Part shown: positions 18,855 to 27,062 of the stretch, one piece after another
Position numbering within the stretch: position 1 is the first letter of the stretch
Layout of the letters: each line of letters opens with the position of its first letter
Source of the DNA: Sphingobium estronivorans
GTDB taxonomy: Bacteria; Pseudomonadota; Alphaproteobacteria; Sphingomonadales; Sphingomonadaceae
DNA: 64,000 nt
Direction of reading: 5' to 3'
Assembly (NCBI RefSeq): GCF_008692605.1
Contig: NZ_LFCT01000022.1
Span: 39,062 to 103,061, forward strand
Position numbers and translations under genes: made by a program
The notes under the pieces: model-generated
Databases searched by the model: none
Told to the model about the DNA's origin: nothing
Seen by the model: the letters and a program-made list of their open reading frames with translations, nothing else

Positions 18855-20084
18855 TTATTGGCTGATTTCCCACGGCGGACTGTCGCGGACCGCAGCCAGG
18901 GCCAATTGCTGTGCGTCACTCGAAAGCTCCGGTTCTCGCCTCAGCCGATTGGCCAATTGCACGATGCTGCGCTGAAACGCCTTGTCTCCACTGATGCGCG
19001 ACGTGACCCCCAGGTTGCGCAATTCGGCAAGATCCAGCGCCAGCAGGGCAACCCCTTCCGCGATGTCAGCCAACCCGACATTGCGGATTTCCGCGAGAGC
19101 ATCGTGCTGTCCCCGGCCGTAGAGACTGATCTCGACCAGCCCATCAGCCGAAAGTCGGCCGATGGGCTGGCCCTCAAACCGGACTTCGCCTGCGGCACAG
19201 ATGAGGCCGGGGCTCACACTCCACGACAGCTTGTCCCGAATACCGGCCAGCCAGCTCGACAATATCGTAAATTTGCGCAAAAATGCCTTTTGGAAGGGCG
19301 CACTGCGATTGTGCCCCAGCTCGAACGCTGCGGGAATCCGTTCAAGCTGATCGGCGAGCGACGGGCCGTTGAAAAAGGCATCGGCGCTGAAATGCCGCAA
19401 TTCCAGATAGCCGTTGAGCGTCTTGGCGAAATTGGCGGCATAGCCCTTGTCATAACCCGCGCGTTGTTTGAGTAGATTGTCGAGGGCGCTACCTGCCAAC
19501 AACCTGCCATCCGGATCATGGGCCAGGTGTCGTAGCAACCCTGTTCCCACGGCATGGCGCTGTAATCCTGTATAGGGCGTAAAGAGCCGATCATTGCGTG
19601 CTAGCAGCAGCAGTTCGTCCACACCGGTTATGAACCGGCTGGGGTCAAGCCGATGCCTGTCGCCGGCATCGATATTGATGTGCCAACCGCAATCGTTGGT
19701 GCTTTCGTCCCCGGTGAAATTATAGACCCCGTCGATCACATCGATGGCTTCGATGATTTCCCCCCGGACGACATCGGCTTCCTCGAACGGAAGAGGCGGA
19801 GTGAGCAGTTCGACCCCGGCAACGCGGTCGTCGGGCCAATTTAGCGGATCGAGCCCATATTCCGCGACCACATAGAAGCCCGGTTTGCTCGGCGGCCGGA
19901 TCGGCGCCGACCATAGCCGGCCGGTTTCCACCCGCAGTTTTGACGCGAGAGACCTACAGAAAGCGGGCGACGCCTTGTCCATCGGGCCAAACGCGCTCAG
20001 CCCCTTCGCAAATGACGGCTCATCCAGGTCACCCAATATGACCTCGATTTCGAAACCTGCGCGCCAATGCTCATTTGCTGTCAT
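18855..20084 (-). CDS. Amidoligase-like (ATP-grasp-related) family protein
   Basis: About 409 residues. Near the N-terminus it has FEIEVI, then GVELLTPPLPFEEADVV, then a CGWHINIDAGD motif, which together resemble the GxExE...ELxSP...CGxHVH pattern of the Amidoligase_2 family (carboxylate-amine ligases in the COOH-NH2 ligase class). The C-terminal region contains YLELRHFSADAFF, which could supply the last active-site acidic/His cluster. If correct, it would join an amine to a carboxylate with ATP. Substrate and partner are unknown, and no obvious peptidase or gamma-glutamyl partner lies beside it. I start at ATG 20084; the GTG at 20093 is possible. Confidence 0.55.
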   Translation of the reverse strand: MTANEHWRAGFEIEVILGDLDEPSFAKGLSAFGPMDKASPAFCRSLASKLRVETGRLWSAPIRPPSKPGFYVVAEYGLDPLNWPDDRVAGVELLTPPLPFEEADVVRGEIIEAIDVIDGVYNFTGDESTNDCGWHINIDAGDRHRLDPSRFITGVDELLLLARNDRLFTPYTGLQRHAVGTGLLRHLAHDPDGRLLAGSALDNLLKQRAGYDKGYAANFAKTLNGYLELRHFSADAFFNGPSLADQLERIPAAFELGHNRSAPFQKAFLRKFTILSSWLAGIRDKLSWSVSPGLICAAGEVRFEGQPIGRLSADGLVEISLYGRGQHDALAEIRNVGLADIAEGVALLALDLAELRNLGVTSRISGDKAFQRSIVQLANRLRREPELSSDAQQLALAAVRDSPPWEISQ

Positions 20085-20183
20085 GGCACACACCGTAGGG
20101 CAACCGTGTGACGGATAGAAGGGCCGTTCTCCGCGCTTTTCGTCGAGCGTTCACGAGCATCCGCGGGCGTCCAGCGCCCAAAT

Positions 20184-20203
20184 GAAAGGGAAGGGGGAGC
20201 GGG
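20184..20203 (+). promoter_or_regulatory. Purine-tract element 3
   Basis: GAAAGGGAAGGGGGAGCGGG, 44 bases before the second ParB gene. It is preceded by a small hairpin GGGCG/CGCCC at about 20166-20180. Confidence 0.55.
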
Positions 20204-20247
20204 TGCTGGTGTCCGGGCTGGTCCGGATGCCAGTAGGAGTCATCCCC

Positions 20248-22317
20248 GTGAATCAATCCATCAAGCTCTCCAAACTCCGCCTTTCCCCGATCAATGTACG
20301 TACCCGGCCCGATGATCAGCTCAAGATCCCGGAAATGGCAGCCACCATCCAAGGGCACGGGCTGCTCAAGAACATCCTTGTCAGGGCCGTGAGCAAGCCG
20401 CGCGGCACCTTCGAAGTCCTGGATGGTGGTCGTCGCTATCGCGCGCTCATGTTGCTGGTGGAACGGGGCGTCATCGATGCCGCAACCTATGAAGTGCCCT
20501 CCAAGGTTCTGGAAGGCGACGAGGCGATGCTCAGTGAAGTCTCGACGATCGTCAACAACTCGCACCTTGATCTCACGCCTGCCGAGGAATGCCGGGCGTT
20601 TCAACATTTCATCGGTCTGCACGGCGACATCGACGGCGTCGCCAAGCGTTTCGGCGTCACTCGCCGTTTCGTTGAAGGGCGCCTGCGCCTTGCCGCGCTC
20701 GCCGAGCCGATCTTCGATGCGCTCAGCAATGGCGATATCACCCTCGACCTCGCCAAGGCGTTCGCCTCGACCGAGAACCAGCAAAAGCAGCTGCTCGTCT
20801 GGAACAGCTACGACACGACCCATGCGTCCGCTGATACCATCAGGCGGGCGATCGCCAATGAATCCATGAAGGCAAGCGATCCCGTCGCGATCCTGGTGGG
20901 ACAGGAGCGCTATATCGCGGCCGGCGGCAAGGTCGACCCGGATCTGTTCAGCGAAGATGGCGACCGCTGGATCGATCCCGAGGTCGCCCATCGGCTCGCC
21001 GGCGATATCATGGAGGCGGAAGCCAAGCGGGTCGGCGAGGAACTGGGCATCGCCTGGATACGTCCGATCGCGACCGCTTATACCCATAGCGCGGCACAGG
21101 GCCTCTATCGTGCTATCCTTCCCCAGCCGGACCTGACGCAAGAGCAGCAGCAACACCTGGACCACATCCTCGAACGCCGCTCCGCGATCAACGAACAGAT
21201 GGAAGACGAGACTCTGGAAGAGGAGGCGTGGCGCCTGCTCAAGGCGGAAGACGACCGCCTCTTCGCTGACCTTAGGGAGATCGAAAACCGCGCGCCCGTG
21301 CTGCCCGACAGCTATAAACCCCTGGTCGGTGCATTTCTGACCCTCCAGCCCAACGGCCAGATGAAGCTCGACAGCTGCTATTATAGTGAGCAACCGATCC
21401 GTACCGAGGCCGAGGAGGATGGCGAGGGCGGCGGCGACAGTGCCACGATCCGCCGTCCGACGGTTGGATTGCCATCGGCCCCTGAACGGCCCCGCGCGCC
21501 GGAAGCGGTGGCCCCTGACGGCAAGGCGCTCAGCGCCCGACTGGCCGACGAGCTGGCGGTCCAGCGGCGCGACGTCCTTGGCGCAGCCCTCCTGGGCGAT
21601 CCAGCCCTCGCGCTCGATTATGCGATCTTCTGCATGGCGCAAAGTCGCACCCAGGACGATCAGTCGGCGGGTTCGACCATCGTGGCGGCGGCACCGCAGG
21701 ACCCTGCCACTGCCGGCGTCCCCGGCTCGCGTGCCCGTGACTATCTGGTGGAGGCGATGGACGGGCTCGATGCCGGGTGGGCGGGGCATCCATGTGTCGT
21801 CGACCGGTTCGAAGCATTCCGCGCGCTGAGCGATGACAGCAAGGTGGCATGGCTCGCCTATCTGACGGCCGTATCGCTGGTCGCCAGGACCGGCCAGAAC
21901 CCGCTCCACAACCGGCTCGCCACCATTCTCGACGTCAATTGCGCCCTGTGGTGGCGCCCGACCGCCGAGAATTACTTCGACCGGATCTCCAAGGGCTCGA
22001 CCCTGGCGCTCCTCAATGACGTCGGCGGCCCAGCGATCATGGCACGCCATGCGACGCTCAAGAAGGGGGAGTTGTCGGGAAGCTGCGAGAAGCTGTTTGC
22101 AGGGGCGTCCATTGTCGAACCGGAAGTGAAGGAGGCGGCCCTCGCCTGGGTGCCCGACGCCATGCGCTTCCTCGATAAACCCAGCGGCAGCGCCGAACCG
22201 ATTGTGCCTTCCGAGGCCGAGTTGTCCGAGGCCGCAGAGCCGATCGCGCAAGCCGACGATACCGGCTGTGAAGACGAGGAATCCGAGGAAATCGACGAGG
22301 CCGCGCAAGCCGCCTGA
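20248..22317 (+). CDS. ParB/RepB/Spo0J-like nuclease domain protein (large)
   Basis: About 689 residues. The N-terminus is a ParB-like domain: LSKLRLSPINVRT, then EVLDGGRRYRALMLL with the GGRRYRA box at residues 60-66, and a ParB HTH (VAKRFGVTRRFVEGRLRLAAL). The long C-terminal half (from about residue 250) has a coiled-coil-like segment and an acidic end (DDTGCEDEESEEIDEAAQAA). No ParA partner is adjacent, and the gene heads a unit with ArdC. Proteins like this on sphingomonad plasmids may act as nucleases or regulators rather than segregation factors. I set the start at GTG 20248 because AGGAG lies eight bases before it and upstream codons are purine-tract sequence. Confidence 0.75.
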   Translation: MNQSIKLSKLRLSPINVRTRPDDQLKIPEMAATIQGHGLLKNILVRAVSKPRGTFEVLDGGRRYRALMLLVERGVIDAATYEVPSKVLEGDEAMLSEVSTIVNNSHLDLTPAEECRAFQHFIGLHGDIDGVAKRFGVTRRFVEGRLRLAALAEPIFDALSNGDITLDLAKAFASTENQQKQLLVWNSYDTTHASADTIRRAIANESMKASDPVAILVGQERYIAAGGKVDPDLFSEDGDRWIDPEVAHRLAGDIMEAEAKRVGEELGIAWIRPIATAYTHSAAQGLYRAILPQPDLTQEQQQHLDHILERRSAINEQMEDETLEEEAWRLLKAEDDRLFADLREIENRAPVLPDSYKPLVGAFLTLQPNGQMKLDSCYYSEQPIRTEAEEDGEGGGDSATIRRPTVGLPSAPERPRAPEAVAPDGKALSARLADELAVQRRDVLGAALLGDPALALDYAIFCMAQSRTQDDQSAGSTIVAAAPQDPATAGVPGSRARDYLVEAMDGLDAGWAGHPCVVDRFEAFRALSDDSKVAWLAYLTAVSLVARTGQNPLHNRLATILDVNCALWWRPTAENYFDRISKGSTLALLNDVGGPAIMARHATLKKGELSGSCEKLFAGASIVEPEVKEAALAWVPDAMRFLDKPSGSAEPIVPSEAELSEAAEPIAQADDTGCEDEESEEIDEAAQAA

Positions 22318-22402
22318 TCGACCCCTCCCATCACTGCATGACCCGTCGGAACCGGCAATACAGTTCCGGCGGGTCAACCCTCCCTACGCAAGGTGAACAG
22401 CC

Positions 22403-23350
22403 ATGGCGCCCAGGAAGACAAGCCGTGAGGTCGCGGCGGATATCACCGCGCTCTTTATCCGCAAGCTGGAAGAGGGGGTGGCACCCTGGAAACGGCCCTG
22501 GACCGTCGGCGGTGCAGGTGGCCGGCCGCTGCGCCATTGCGCTACTCCCTACACAGGCATCAACACCCTCTATTTATGGGCGATCGCCGACGCCTGCGGC
22601 TATCGTTCCCGCTTCTGGATGACAAGCAGGCAGGCCGAGGCACTGGGCGGCAACGTCCGACTGGGCGAATGGGGCTCGCTCTGCGTCTATTATTCAGCCG
22701 CGACGAAGCGGGAAAGCGACCCCGCAACGGGCGAGGAGCGCGATCGCAAGTTCCGCTTTCTGCGCCACTATGTCGTTTATAATTGCGATCAGATCGATGG
22801 CCTCCCCGCTTTCTATTATCCGCCCCTCATCCCGGACACGCCCATCGACCCGTCGGCGCGGCAGGCGGAGATCGACCGCTTCTTCAAAGCCATTCCGGCC
22901 GATGTGCGTCACGGCGGGAATGAAGCCTATTATAATCCCTCGCGCGACTTCATCCAGTTACCGCATCCGCGCTCGTTCAAATCCATGGACTATTATGCCA
23001 GTATTCGTGCCCATGAGAGCCTGCACTGGTCAGGTTCGGCATCACGCCTTGGCAGAGTTTTCGGAAAGAGGTTCGGCGACAAGGCCTATAGTTTCGAAGA
23101 ACTCGTTGCCGAAATAGGTTCCGGTCTGATTTGCGCTGACCTTGGACTGCCCACTGAACTTCACGACAATCACGCAAGCTATGTTAGTCACTGGATCGGC
23201 ATATTGAAAGCGGATTCGACCGCCATCATTCACGCCGCTTCGAAAGCCGAGCAGGCATTCACCTATTTGCGCCAGTTCAGCGAAAGCTCGAACGACGCAG
23301 GACCGCCAATGGCTCCTGCCGCGCAAGACGCGCCCGCGCCTGTGGCCTGA
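22403..23350 (+). CDS. ardC: ArdC family antirestriction protein
   Basis: A 315-residue ArdC homologue. The N-terminal domain (EVAADITALFIRKLEEGVAP WKRPW) is the ssDNA-binding ArdC-N/DUF1738 type. The C-terminal domain is a zinc-metallopeptidase-like fold with HESLHWSG (about residue 210) and the downstream glutamate in FEELVAEIG. ArdC proteins on conjugative plasmids protect incoming single-stranded DNA or block restriction in the new host. It is downstream of the large ParB-like gene and probably in the same unit. The last 20 residues are Ala/Pro-rich. Confidence 0.9.
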   Translation: MAPRKTSREVAADITALFIRKLEEGVAPWKRPWTVGGAGGRPLRHCATPYTGINTLYLWAIADACGYRSRFWMTSRQAEALGGNVRLGEWGSLCVYYSAATKRESDPATGEERDRKFRFLRHYVVYNCDQIDGLPAFYYPPLIPDTPIDPSARQAEIDRFFKAIPADVRHGGNEAYYNPSRDFIQLPHPRSFKSMDYYASIRAHESLHWSGSASRLGRVFGKRFGDKAYSFEELVAEIGSGLICADLGLPTELHDNHASYVSHWIGILKADSTAIIHAASKAEQAFTYLRQFSESSNDAGPPMAPAAQDAPAPVA

Positions 23351-23365
23351 CCTGGAGAATCCATC

Positions 23366-23686
23366 ATGTCCCTTGAAGTCTCGATGATGCTCCATCTCTC
23401 GACCGCCCATGTCCCGCCGGCCCTGGCCGAGGATCTCGACCGCCATGTCGAAATTCTTCATCCCCTTGGACGCATCGGCGATCCAGCCCAGTGGCAAAGT
23501 CACATCGTGGCCGAACGCTGGGCCGAATATGGCTGGTTTATCTGGGTCCGATCCAGTGGACGCGACCTGATGCCGAGGCCGCTTCAGGATTGCCTCGCCT
23601 TTGCCGATGGCGTGGGCGCGACCTGGATTCAGTTCGATCGCGACTGCGAACCGATCGACCAGCTTCCCACTTATGATTGGTCCTGA
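23366..23686 (+). CDS. DUF5983 family protein
   Basis: A 106-residue protein that resembles DUF5983: the N-terminal MLHLSTAHVPP segment, AEYGWFIWVRSS in the middle, and the terminal LPTYDWS. Function is unknown; the family is found on plasmids next to ArdC and DUF6927 genes, as here. The ATG is preceded by GGAG, and the gap to ardC is 15 bases, so it is probably co-transcribed. No membrane segment or cysteine pair. Confidence 0.65.
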   Translation: MSLEVSMMLHLSTAHVPPALAEDLDRHVEILHPLGRIGDPAQWQSHIVAERWAEYGWFIWVRSSGRDLMPRPLQDCLAFADGVGATWIQFDRDCEPIDQLPTYDWS

Positions 23687-23717
23687 CCAATCACCCTTTC
23701 AAACAAGGAGACCTGTC

Positions 23718-24329
23718 ATGGGTTGGCTCACCATGTCCTTCAGTTCCATGGGCGGTCACAAGACCGCGAAGTTCTATCTCGACGCGCAATTGACCTATGA
23801 TCACAAGTTGGACGACGGTTCGACCCAAGGCCTTAGAGTTATCGCTTCATCCTGTCCCGGCAATCGCGTCTATTATGCGGCTGCTCAAACAATCACCAAT
23901 GGCGTGCCCGGCGAGATCTTCGCTGTTGTCTGTCTTGTCAGATGGAGCCCACACAGTCGCAGTGGTGAGCAGTTTGGATATAAGGATATGACTGAATCCA
24001 TGGGGCCGGGTGAAGCGGAATGTCCAGCCGACATCCTTTCATTGTTGACGACAACGGACCGGGAATATTCTCTGGATTGGCGTCGGCGCTGTTTTGCCCG
24101 GCTGCGCCTGCGGTCCCGTAGCATCCGCAACGGCGACCGTGTGCGTCTGGGCTCTCCCATGCAGTTCACGGACGGATCCACGCGCGATGAATTCATCGTC
24201 GAAAAGCGCGGCCGCACTTTGCGTTTCCGCGATGTGCATGGCGGTGGCCTGTGCCGCATCAGCCATTTCATGGATCGGCACTGGATCATCGTACCAACGA
24301 CCAGGGTCCACAAGACCGTCTTCGCATGA
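23718..24329 (+). CDS. DUF6927-like hypothetical protein
   Basis: About 203 residues beginning MGWLTMSFSSMGGHKTAKFY, a start typical of the DUF6927 family on alphaproteobacterial plasmids. ATG 23718 has AAGGAG eight bases upstream. Other features are a basic segment in the second half (RCFARLRLRSRSIRNGDRV) and DGSTRDEFIVEKRGRTLRF. No known catalytic motif. It follows DUF5983 by 31 bases in the ArdC unit. Confidence 0.6.
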   Translation: MGWLTMSFSSMGGHKTAKFYLDAQLTYDHKLDDGSTQGLRVIASSCPGNRVYYAAAQTITNGVPGEIFAVVCLVRWSPHSRSGEQFGYKDMTESMGPGEAECPADILSLLTTTDREYSLDWRRRCFARLRLRSRSIRNGDRVRLGSPMQFTDGSTRDEFIVEKRGRTLRFRDVHGGGLCRISHFMDRHWIIVPTTRVHKTVFA

Positions 24330-24369
24330 AGCGATGAACTTGCCCCCTTTGCCAGCAAGAGGTTCCACC

Positions 24370-24570
24370 ATGTCGGCGCAGCCTGAATCCATGTCCCTGA
24401 AAAGGCGCGCACTGTGCAGCCGTGAAAATGCCGAGCGCGTCGCTTCACAAATTTTCGACCAGGGCGTCTGGCCCGTCAGCATCATCCGCACCGGCAATGC
24501 GCTTCAGCCCTTCCGGGTGTCGGTCGCCCCGGCACGGGATGATCATGTCGAAGTTGAGCTGTTGTGCTGA
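24370..24570 (+). CDS. Small conserved plasmid protein, 66 residues
   Basis: A short frame missed by size filters. It starts at ATG 24370 with AAGAGG seven bases upstream and ends just before a strong hairpin. The product (MSAQPESMSLKRRALCSREN..., ending DDHVEVELLC) is small and basic at the N-terminus. GC-rich third positions and its place at the end of the ArdC unit support coding. No family recognised. Confidence 0.55.
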   Translation: MSAQPESMSLKRRALCSRENAERVASQIFDQGVWPVSIIRTGNALQPFRVSVAPARDDHVEVELLC

Positions 24571-24608
24571 AAGGCGACCTGTGGTCCGAGCACCGGTCGC
24601 CTTTCAGC
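24566..24608. terminator. Bidirectional terminator-like hairpin
   Basis: GCTGAAAGGCGACC (24566-24579) and GGTCGCCTTTCAGC (24595-24608) are a perfect 14-bp inverted repeat around 15 bases. It spans the end of the plus-strand unit and lies 20 bases beyond the end of the convergent minus-strand gene, so it can serve both. Only short T-runs flank it. Confidence 0.7.
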
Positions 24609-24627
24609 TTTCGGCCCGATCCTGAAA

Positions 24628-25119
24628 TCAGCGCCGCAGCGCCTCATCCAGCCACCAGGATGATCCCTGTTTGAAGTCGCGATCCATCGTGATCATCGGG
24701 CCATCGGGTTCATCCGCCACATAGGCGTGGACCATCGGCATGGTCGGGATCTTCATGCGCAACTGCTCGCCTGCAATGCGGCCGCGATGCTCCAGCAGAT
24801 GCTCCAGCCATTCGAGGTCATCGAGCATTTCGACGATGCCGCGGCCCGCGAGGCAGAAATAGATGCAGCGCTGGAAATCGTCGCACGTCTCGTTCGACAG
24901 CACCGACATCAGCTTGGTTTTGCCGGCGGGTTCCCCTTCATGGACAAAATGCGCGGCCTCGCGCAGCTCGCGCACCGAATAATAGGCATCATCGGCCGGC
25001 ATGCCGATGCAGGCATTGGCGATCATCCGGCGCGTTGGCCGATTGTCCGGGTCGACGGCTGCGTCGCGCAGCAGGATGTCGAGATCGAAAAAGCGGCGGA
25101 TTTCCTTTTCATGACTCAC
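24628..25119 (-). CDS. Hypothetical protein, 163 residues
   Basis: Not recognised. I start at GTG 25119 (MSHEKEIRRFFDLDIL) because AAGGAG lies about eight bases upstream; a longer frame to 25191 exists without such a site. The protein is acidic and mostly helical, with a segment CDDFQRCIYFCLAGRG holding three cysteines and a C-terminal MVHAYVADEPDGPMITMD. It is an isolated minus-strand gene between two plus-strand units. Confidence 0.55.
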   Translation of the reverse strand: MSHEKEIRRFFDLDILLRDAAVDPDNRPTRRMIANACIGMPADDAYYSVRELREAAHFVHEGEPAGKTKLMSVLSNETCDDFQRCIYFCLAGRGIVEMLDDLEWLEHLLEHRGRIAGEQLRMKIPTMPMVHAYVADEPDGPMITMDRDFKQGSSWWLDEALRR

Positions 25120-25191
25120 GGACTGATCTCCTTCGCAAAAGAACATATGGTGAACGATTGGCGCGGTCAACGCCGCAGGAGACAAGGCCAT

Positions 25192-25212
25192 GAAAAGGGG
25201 AGGGGGAGCGGG
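25192..25212 (+). promoter_or_regulatory. Purine-tract element 4
   Basis: GAAAAGGGGAGGGGGAGCGG, 29 bases before the DUF7007 gene; one of the closest matches to the consensus. Confidence 0.55.
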
Positions 25213-25241
25213 CAGGGCGACCTTGTTTGAGGAGAAACAGC

Positions 25242-25844
25242 ATGGGCTTTCTGCTTTCCCCGCAGCCGACCACCAGCATCTGGGGCGCCATCACCAGCGC
25301 CGATCAGATCCTGGCCGGCATCTGGCACGTCACGACAGCCAGCCATGGCGGCATCATCCTGTCGCCGGAGCGGCAGGCCGCAATGCCGCCCGTGCTGCGA
25401 CGCGACGAGCCCTGTTATGAGGAGGACGTCGATTGGGCGCTGGTCTATCTCGCGTTCGAGGCCGAACTGCGCCGCGTCGACCGGCCGGCCATGGGTGCGG
25501 TGATCCTGCTCGCCCATGACACGGCCCGCGCCTACCACCCGCAAATCTATAGCCTGTTCACCGGCACAGAGGTTCCGCCGCGCGAAAGTCATATCCTGCG
25601 ATCCATCGCCGCCTATCAAGCCGCGATCGGCGAGATCGTCGTCGTCGCTGCCTATGGCTCGCATGCCGACTGGGTGCCCGAGGGCAAGACCGGCGTCCTC
25701 GGCCGGCGTGTCCTCAGTGTCGATCATCTGGGCTTTGCGACCTTTGAAAATGTCGACCATCGCGCCCTGGTCGATGCCGGGCGCTATGACGATCGCGGGA
25801 TCGTAAGCAGCTTCGTGTCGCTCGGCGCGGAACCCTTGCCGTGA
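25242..25844 (+). CDS. DUF7007-like protein
   Basis: About 200 residues. The N-terminal WGAITSADQILAGIWHVTTASHGGI (positions about 14-38, conserved SHGG) matches the DUF7007 pattern, and the middle has EEDVDWALVYLAFEAEL. ATG 25242 has GAGGAG nine bases upstream. The stop codon overlaps the GTG start of the DpdA-family gene, so the two are translationally coupled and probably act together. The C-terminal part has a YGSHADWVPEGKTGVLGRR motif. Function unknown. Confidence 0.65.
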   Translation: MGFLLSPQPTTSIWGAITSADQILAGIWHVTTASHGGIILSPERQAAMPPVLRRDEPCYEEDVDWALVYLAFEAELRRVDRPAMGAVILLAHDTARAYHPQIYSLFTGTEVPPRESHILRSIAAYQAAIGEIVVVAAYGSHADWVPEGKTGVLGRRVLSVDHLGFATFENVDHRALVDAGRYDDRGIVSSFVSLGAEPLP

Positions 25845-26854
25845 CGATCGAGATTATCGTCGGCCTGCCGCATCTCAACAAGGGTCCGATCCTCGACCGG
25901 GTCGTTGACCTGAAGCAGCCCGCCCTGATTTCCGCCAACTGCCAGTCGCGCTGGTCGAGCGCGAGGGGATATCGGGAATGGACCGGCTGGCGCACCAGGC
26001 AGCTCGCCAATGCGCGGCGGTTGCCGGCGCTGCATCTCGACAGTGCGGGCTTTGTGGCAACTTCTCGCTATGGCGCCTTCCCCTGGAGCATCGCGCGCTA
26101 TGTTGGGCTCGCCGCCGCCTATCCGTTTCGTTGGTGGGCGAGTGCCGATTATTGCGTCGAGGCCGAGATCGCGCCCGACCGCGCCCAGGTCATCGAACGG
26201 CTCTCGCGCACCATAGCCGCCAACCGCGAATGCCGGCGCTACGCCGATGATCATGGTAATAGCTCCACCATGATGCCGGTCATCCAGGGACGGCGTCCTT
26301 GCGATTATGAGCGCTGCGTCGATGGGCTGTGGGGCATGATCGAGCGGGCCCCGCTCCTTGGCGTGGGCAGCATGTGCCGCCGCGAGGTCCATCGACCCGA
26401 AGGGCTGATCGCCGTGGTCGAGCATCTCGACCGGATATTGCCGCCGGCGATCCAGCTGCACCTGTTCGGTGTGAAGGGGCCGGCCATTCCCTATCTTCTG
26501 CCCTTTGGAAAACGCATCCGCTCGCTCGACAGCCAGGCCTATGGCACCAGCGCGCGCCACGAGGCCTTGAAGCGGAACATCAGCAAGAGTGATCGCTTCG
26601 TGGCCGATCATCTGGAAGCCTGGCTGACAGCCCAGGCCAGGCGCCTGCGGCAAAAGCCGCAGATGCTGCCGATGACCGGGCCGCAGGCATCCGATCGACC
26701 GCCGGCCGACCCCTGGGAGGCGGCGATTGCGGCGGCCCGTCGGGAAATCCAGGCGCTGATTGAACTCGGGGACCTTGACCATGATGCGATCATCGAGCCG
26801 TGGATCGAGCAATGGGCGGCCGACATCTATCTGGCCGAGGCCCCCAACCAATGA
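25841..26854 (+). CDS. DpdA-family (tRNA-guanine transglycosylase-like) protein
   Basis: A 337-residue protein with the fold signature of the DpdA branch of tRNA-guanine transglycosylases, the enzymes that insert 7-deazaguanine bases into DNA in some bacteria and phages. Visible TGT-like motifs are LDSAGF (66-71, equivalent to the DSGGFQ substrate-binding motif), SADYCVEAEI (101-110), MPVIQGRRP (145-153), GVGSMCRR (174-181), and LHLFGVKG (206-213). It starts with GTG overlapping the DUF7007 stop. No preQ0 synthesis genes or other Dpd proteins are in the window, so a precursor would come from the host queuosine pathway. Whether it acts on DNA or tRNA, or on neither, is not shown by sequence. 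Confidence 0.7.
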   Translation: MTIEIIVGLPHLNKGPILDRVVDLKQPALISANCQSRWSSARGYREWTGWRTRQLANARRLPALHLDSAGFVATSRYGAFPWSIARYVGLAAAYPFRWWASADYCVEAEIAPDRAQVIERLSRTIAANRECRRYADDHGNSSTMMPVIQGRRPCDYERCVDGLWGMIERAPLLGVGSMCRREVHRPEGLIAVVEHLDRILPPAIQLHLFGVKGPAIPYLLPFGKRIRSLDSQAYGTSARHEALKRNISKSDRFVADHLEAWLTAQARRLRQKPQMLPMTGPQASDRPPADPWEAAIAAARREIQALIELGDLDHDAIIEPWIEQWAADIYLAEAPNQ

Positions 26855-26964
26855 GAGGGTGAGCGCCTCGACCTCGCATCGTCGACAGAGCAATAGCGAA
26901 AGTTCGGGTGCCCGGAACGGGGAGTTGCATCCAGTTTCGTATCCAGCTGTGAACAATCGATAAA

Positions 26965-26988
26965 AAGGAGAGTGGGAAGGGAAGGGGT
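26965..26988 (+). promoter_or_regulatory. Purine-tract element 5
   Basis: Imperfect member (AAGGAGAGTGGGAAGGGAAG, then GGG) 74 bases before the PRTRC ParB gene. Confidence 0.45.
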
Positions 26989-27062
26989 GAGCATCAGGCT
27001 CGCTGGAAAGTCGGCACGCAGCCCTGAGCGATGTGCCGCGCCACCCCATAAGGAGACCCGCC

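Noticed and set aside
20071..22377. 768-codon minus-strand frame opposite the second ParB gene
   Set aside because: The plus strand encodes a ParB domain with a clear start and ribosome binding site; the antisense frame has no recognisable domain.
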